This document shows positions 62,901 to 64,000 of a stretch of 64,000 bases of DNA, in pieces. The notes beneath the pieces were generated by a model. It was given only the letters and a program-made list of their open reading frames with translations. It made no database searches and had not been told where the DNA came from. The DNA comes from Christiangramia sp. GTDB taxonomy: Bacteria > Bacteroidota > Bacteroidia > Flavobacteriales > Flavobacteriaceae. The DNA lies in the NCBI RefSeq assembly GCF_029937855.1, contig NZ_JAPYPC010000002.1, positions 62,001 through 126,000 on the forward strand. The letters are read 5' to 3'. Each line of letters begins with the position of its first letter. The first letter of the stretch is position 1. The translations under genes and the position numbers were made by a program.

Positions 62901-64000
62901 TGCTTCGTAAGGCTATGGGTAAAAAGATCGCCTCCTTACTGGCAGAATTAAAACCAAAATTTATTGGTGGAGGAAAAGAAAAAGGTCACCCGGAAGATAT
63001 TCTTGAAAAAATCTGGAAAGATTGGGAGGCTTTTGCTTCATACGCCTTTAATAAGTCCCACTCTACCTGTTATGCGTGGATCGCGTACCAGACTGCTTAT
63101 TTAAAAGCGCATTATCCTGCGGAATATATGGCGGCGGTTCTTTCCAATAATATGAATGACATTAAACAGGTGACCTTCTTCATGGAGGAATGTAAGCGTA
63201 TGAAGCTGAATGTTCTTGGGCCCGATGTTAATGAATCTTACTATAAATTCTCTGTAAATAAGGATAATGCCGTTCGTTTTGGAATGGGAGCCATAAAAGG
63301 AGTTGGCTCGGGAGCTGTAAAAACCATTGTTGAGAACAGAAAAACAAAAGAAGGTGCGTATCGATCAATTTTCGATATGGCTAAAAGGATAGATCTTAGG
63401 GCGGCTAATAAAAAAGCTTTTGAAAATCTTGCTTTGGCAGGAGGCTTTGATGGATTTGGGAGCACTCATCGCGCCCAGTATTTCCATGATGATGGTAGTG
63501 GAATGGTTTTTCTTGAAAAAGTGGTGAAATATGCTCAAAAATTTCAGGAGAATCAAAATTCTTCTCAGGTGAGCCTGTTTGGGGAAGCCAGTGATGTGCA
63601 AATTCCGGAACCTGAAGTGCCGCCCTGTGAAGAATGGGGTACCATGGAAAAACTTCGCCGTGAAAAAGAAGTGGTGGGGATATATATTTCCGGACACCCT
63701 TTGGATGATTTCAAGATCGAGATGAACTATTTCTGTAACGGGAAACTTTCAGATTGTAGAAATTTGGAAGCTATTGTGAATAGGGAGCTTACCATGGGTT
63801 GTGTAGTGGTGGATGTACAGCATAGAACTTCTAAAAACGGAAAAGGCTGGGCGATCTTTACCGTAGAAGATTATGACGAATCTTACGAGTTCAAGATCTT
63901 TGGGGAAGAATATTTGAGGATGAAGCATTTCTTTGTTCCGAATAATTTTATTCACATGAAAATATTTGTGAAGGAAGGCTGGACAAATAAGGATACTGGT
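59912..64000 (+). CDS. dnaE: DNA polymerase III alpha subunit with N-terminal DnaQ-like exonuclease and PHP domains (3' end outside window)
   Basis: Frame 2 from ATG 59912: MYLIFDTETTGLPKRWDAPLTDSDNW...QNVGFDLNIMGAEFFRR...AHNATADVEATTRCFLEL, then PFAHLHNHSQFSVLQSTISIPDLV (PHP) and polymerase motifs. Absent from ORF track because it has no stop in window. Confidence 0.95.
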   Translation, partial: MYLIFDTETTGLPKRWDAPLTDSDNWPRCIQIAWQVHDEMGNLVENQDYLIQPEGFDIPYDSERIHGISTDLAKEQGIPLEEVLEKFNAALRKSKFVVGQNVGFDLNIMGAEFFRRNFENSLQEMPVLDTCTERTAELCKIPGGRGGKFKLPTLTELHEFLFDEAFAEAHNATADVEATTRCFLELIRQRIYTIEELDVPSDYFENFSEENPQRIELIGLKHVNLKKASDKIRERLEKQQPSDDISNEEIQENLEKLDEIPFAHLHNHSQFSVLQSTISIPDLVAAAAEEDMNAVALTDHANMMGAFHFVKEVGAYNKNIKEYNATAEENGEDLKKPLKGIVGCEFFVCENHTDKTRKDNGYQVVMLAKNKKGYHNLAKMSSKAYTDGFYYVPRIDKEVIKQYKEDVIVLTGNLYGEVPSKILNVGEKQAEEALLWWKTEFGDDLYIELMRHDQEDENRVNPVLVEFSKKHDVKLIATNNTYYWKQEDANAHDILLCVKDGEKQATPIGRGRGYRYGLPNEEYYFKSGSEMKKLFKDLPEAISNIQEIVDKIEPFELARDVLLPAFEIPEEFQSEEDLVDGGKRGENAYLKHITFEGAKKRYPEITPEIEDRLNFELSVIENTGYPGYFLIVEDFIRAAREMGVSVGPGRGSAAGSVVAYCLWITNIDPIKYDLLFERFLNPDRVSMPDIDIDFDDEGRSRVMDYVIEKYGANQVAQIITYGTMAAKSSIRDTARVLDLPLMDSDRIAKLIPNTKLGKLFAMDDKTIKSKFRGDEIEKINELFNISEGDDLEAQTVNQARILEGSVRNTGIHACGVIITPGDITNYVPVSVAKDSDLYVTQFDNSVVESAGLLKMDFLGLKTLTLIKDTVKIVKGRHDIDLDPDSFPLDDEETYKLFQRGETIGIFQYESPGMQKHMQSLKPTVFDDLIAMNALYRPGPMEYIPSFIARKHGDEEIAYDLPEMEEYLEETYGITVYQEQVMLLSQKLAGFSKGEADMLRKAMGKKIASLLAELKPKFIGGGKEKGHPEDILEKIWKDWEAFASYAFNKSHSTCYAWIAYQTAYLKAHYPAEYMAAVLSNNMNDIKQVTFFMEECKRMKLNVLGPDVNESYYKFSVNKDNAVRFGMGAIKGVGSGAVKTIVENRKTKEGAYRSIFDMAKRIDLRAANKKAFENLALAGGFDGFGSTHRAQYFHDDGSGMVFLEKVVKYAQKFQENQNSSQVSLFGEASDVQIPEPEVPPCEEWGTMEKLRREKEVVGIYISGHPLDDFKIEMNYFCNGKLSDCRNLEAIVNRELTMGCVVVDVQHRTSKNGKGWAIFTVEDYDESYEFKIFGEEYLRMKHFFVPNNFIHMKIFVKEGWTNKDTG

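Noticed and set aside
1-64000. CRISPR arrays, tRNA/rRNA genes, transposases, phage or known defence operons
   Set aside because: Scanned visually; no regularly spaced direct repeats, cloverleaf-like or rRNA sequences, or transposase/Cas/defence motifs were recognised. A tRNAscan/Infernal/PADLOC run would be needed to exclude weak cases.

Overview
The window is a gene-dense, low-GC chromosomal segment from a Bacteroidota, Flavobacteriaceae-like organism (Gramella/Christiangramia-like gene content). Most of it is housekeeping: a dnaJ-like C-terminus with a CbpM-like partner, a complete SUF Fe-S assembly cluster (sufA-sufB-sufC-sufD-sufS-sufE-sufT-like plus accessory ORFs), hflX, metG, aspS, an RND efflux operon with a TetR repressor, sucA/sucB, leuS, rimM/rpsP and a truncated dnaE with an N-terminal proofreading-exonuclease-like domain. 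No rRNA, tRNA, CRISPR array, transposase or prophage was recognised. The most unusual locus is leuS (54377-57694). Its editing-domain entry loop carries an in-frame DUF559-type (Vsr/PD-(D/E)xK-like) endonuclease domain, bounded by GC-rich palindromic repeats in inverted orientation. Two more solo copies of the same repeat family sit in-frame elsewhere in the gene. This suggests a mobile repeat plus endonuclease element that inserts in-frame into an essential gene. Other observations: a free-standing four-helix-bundle (23S IVS-type) ORF with imperfect inverted flanks inside the suf operon; two genes broken by a single in-frame stop (a prolyl oligopeptidase split from its signal peptide, and a lipoprotein); a 17-bp perfect-arm inverted repeat upstream of tetR; and several REP-like intergenic hairpins.
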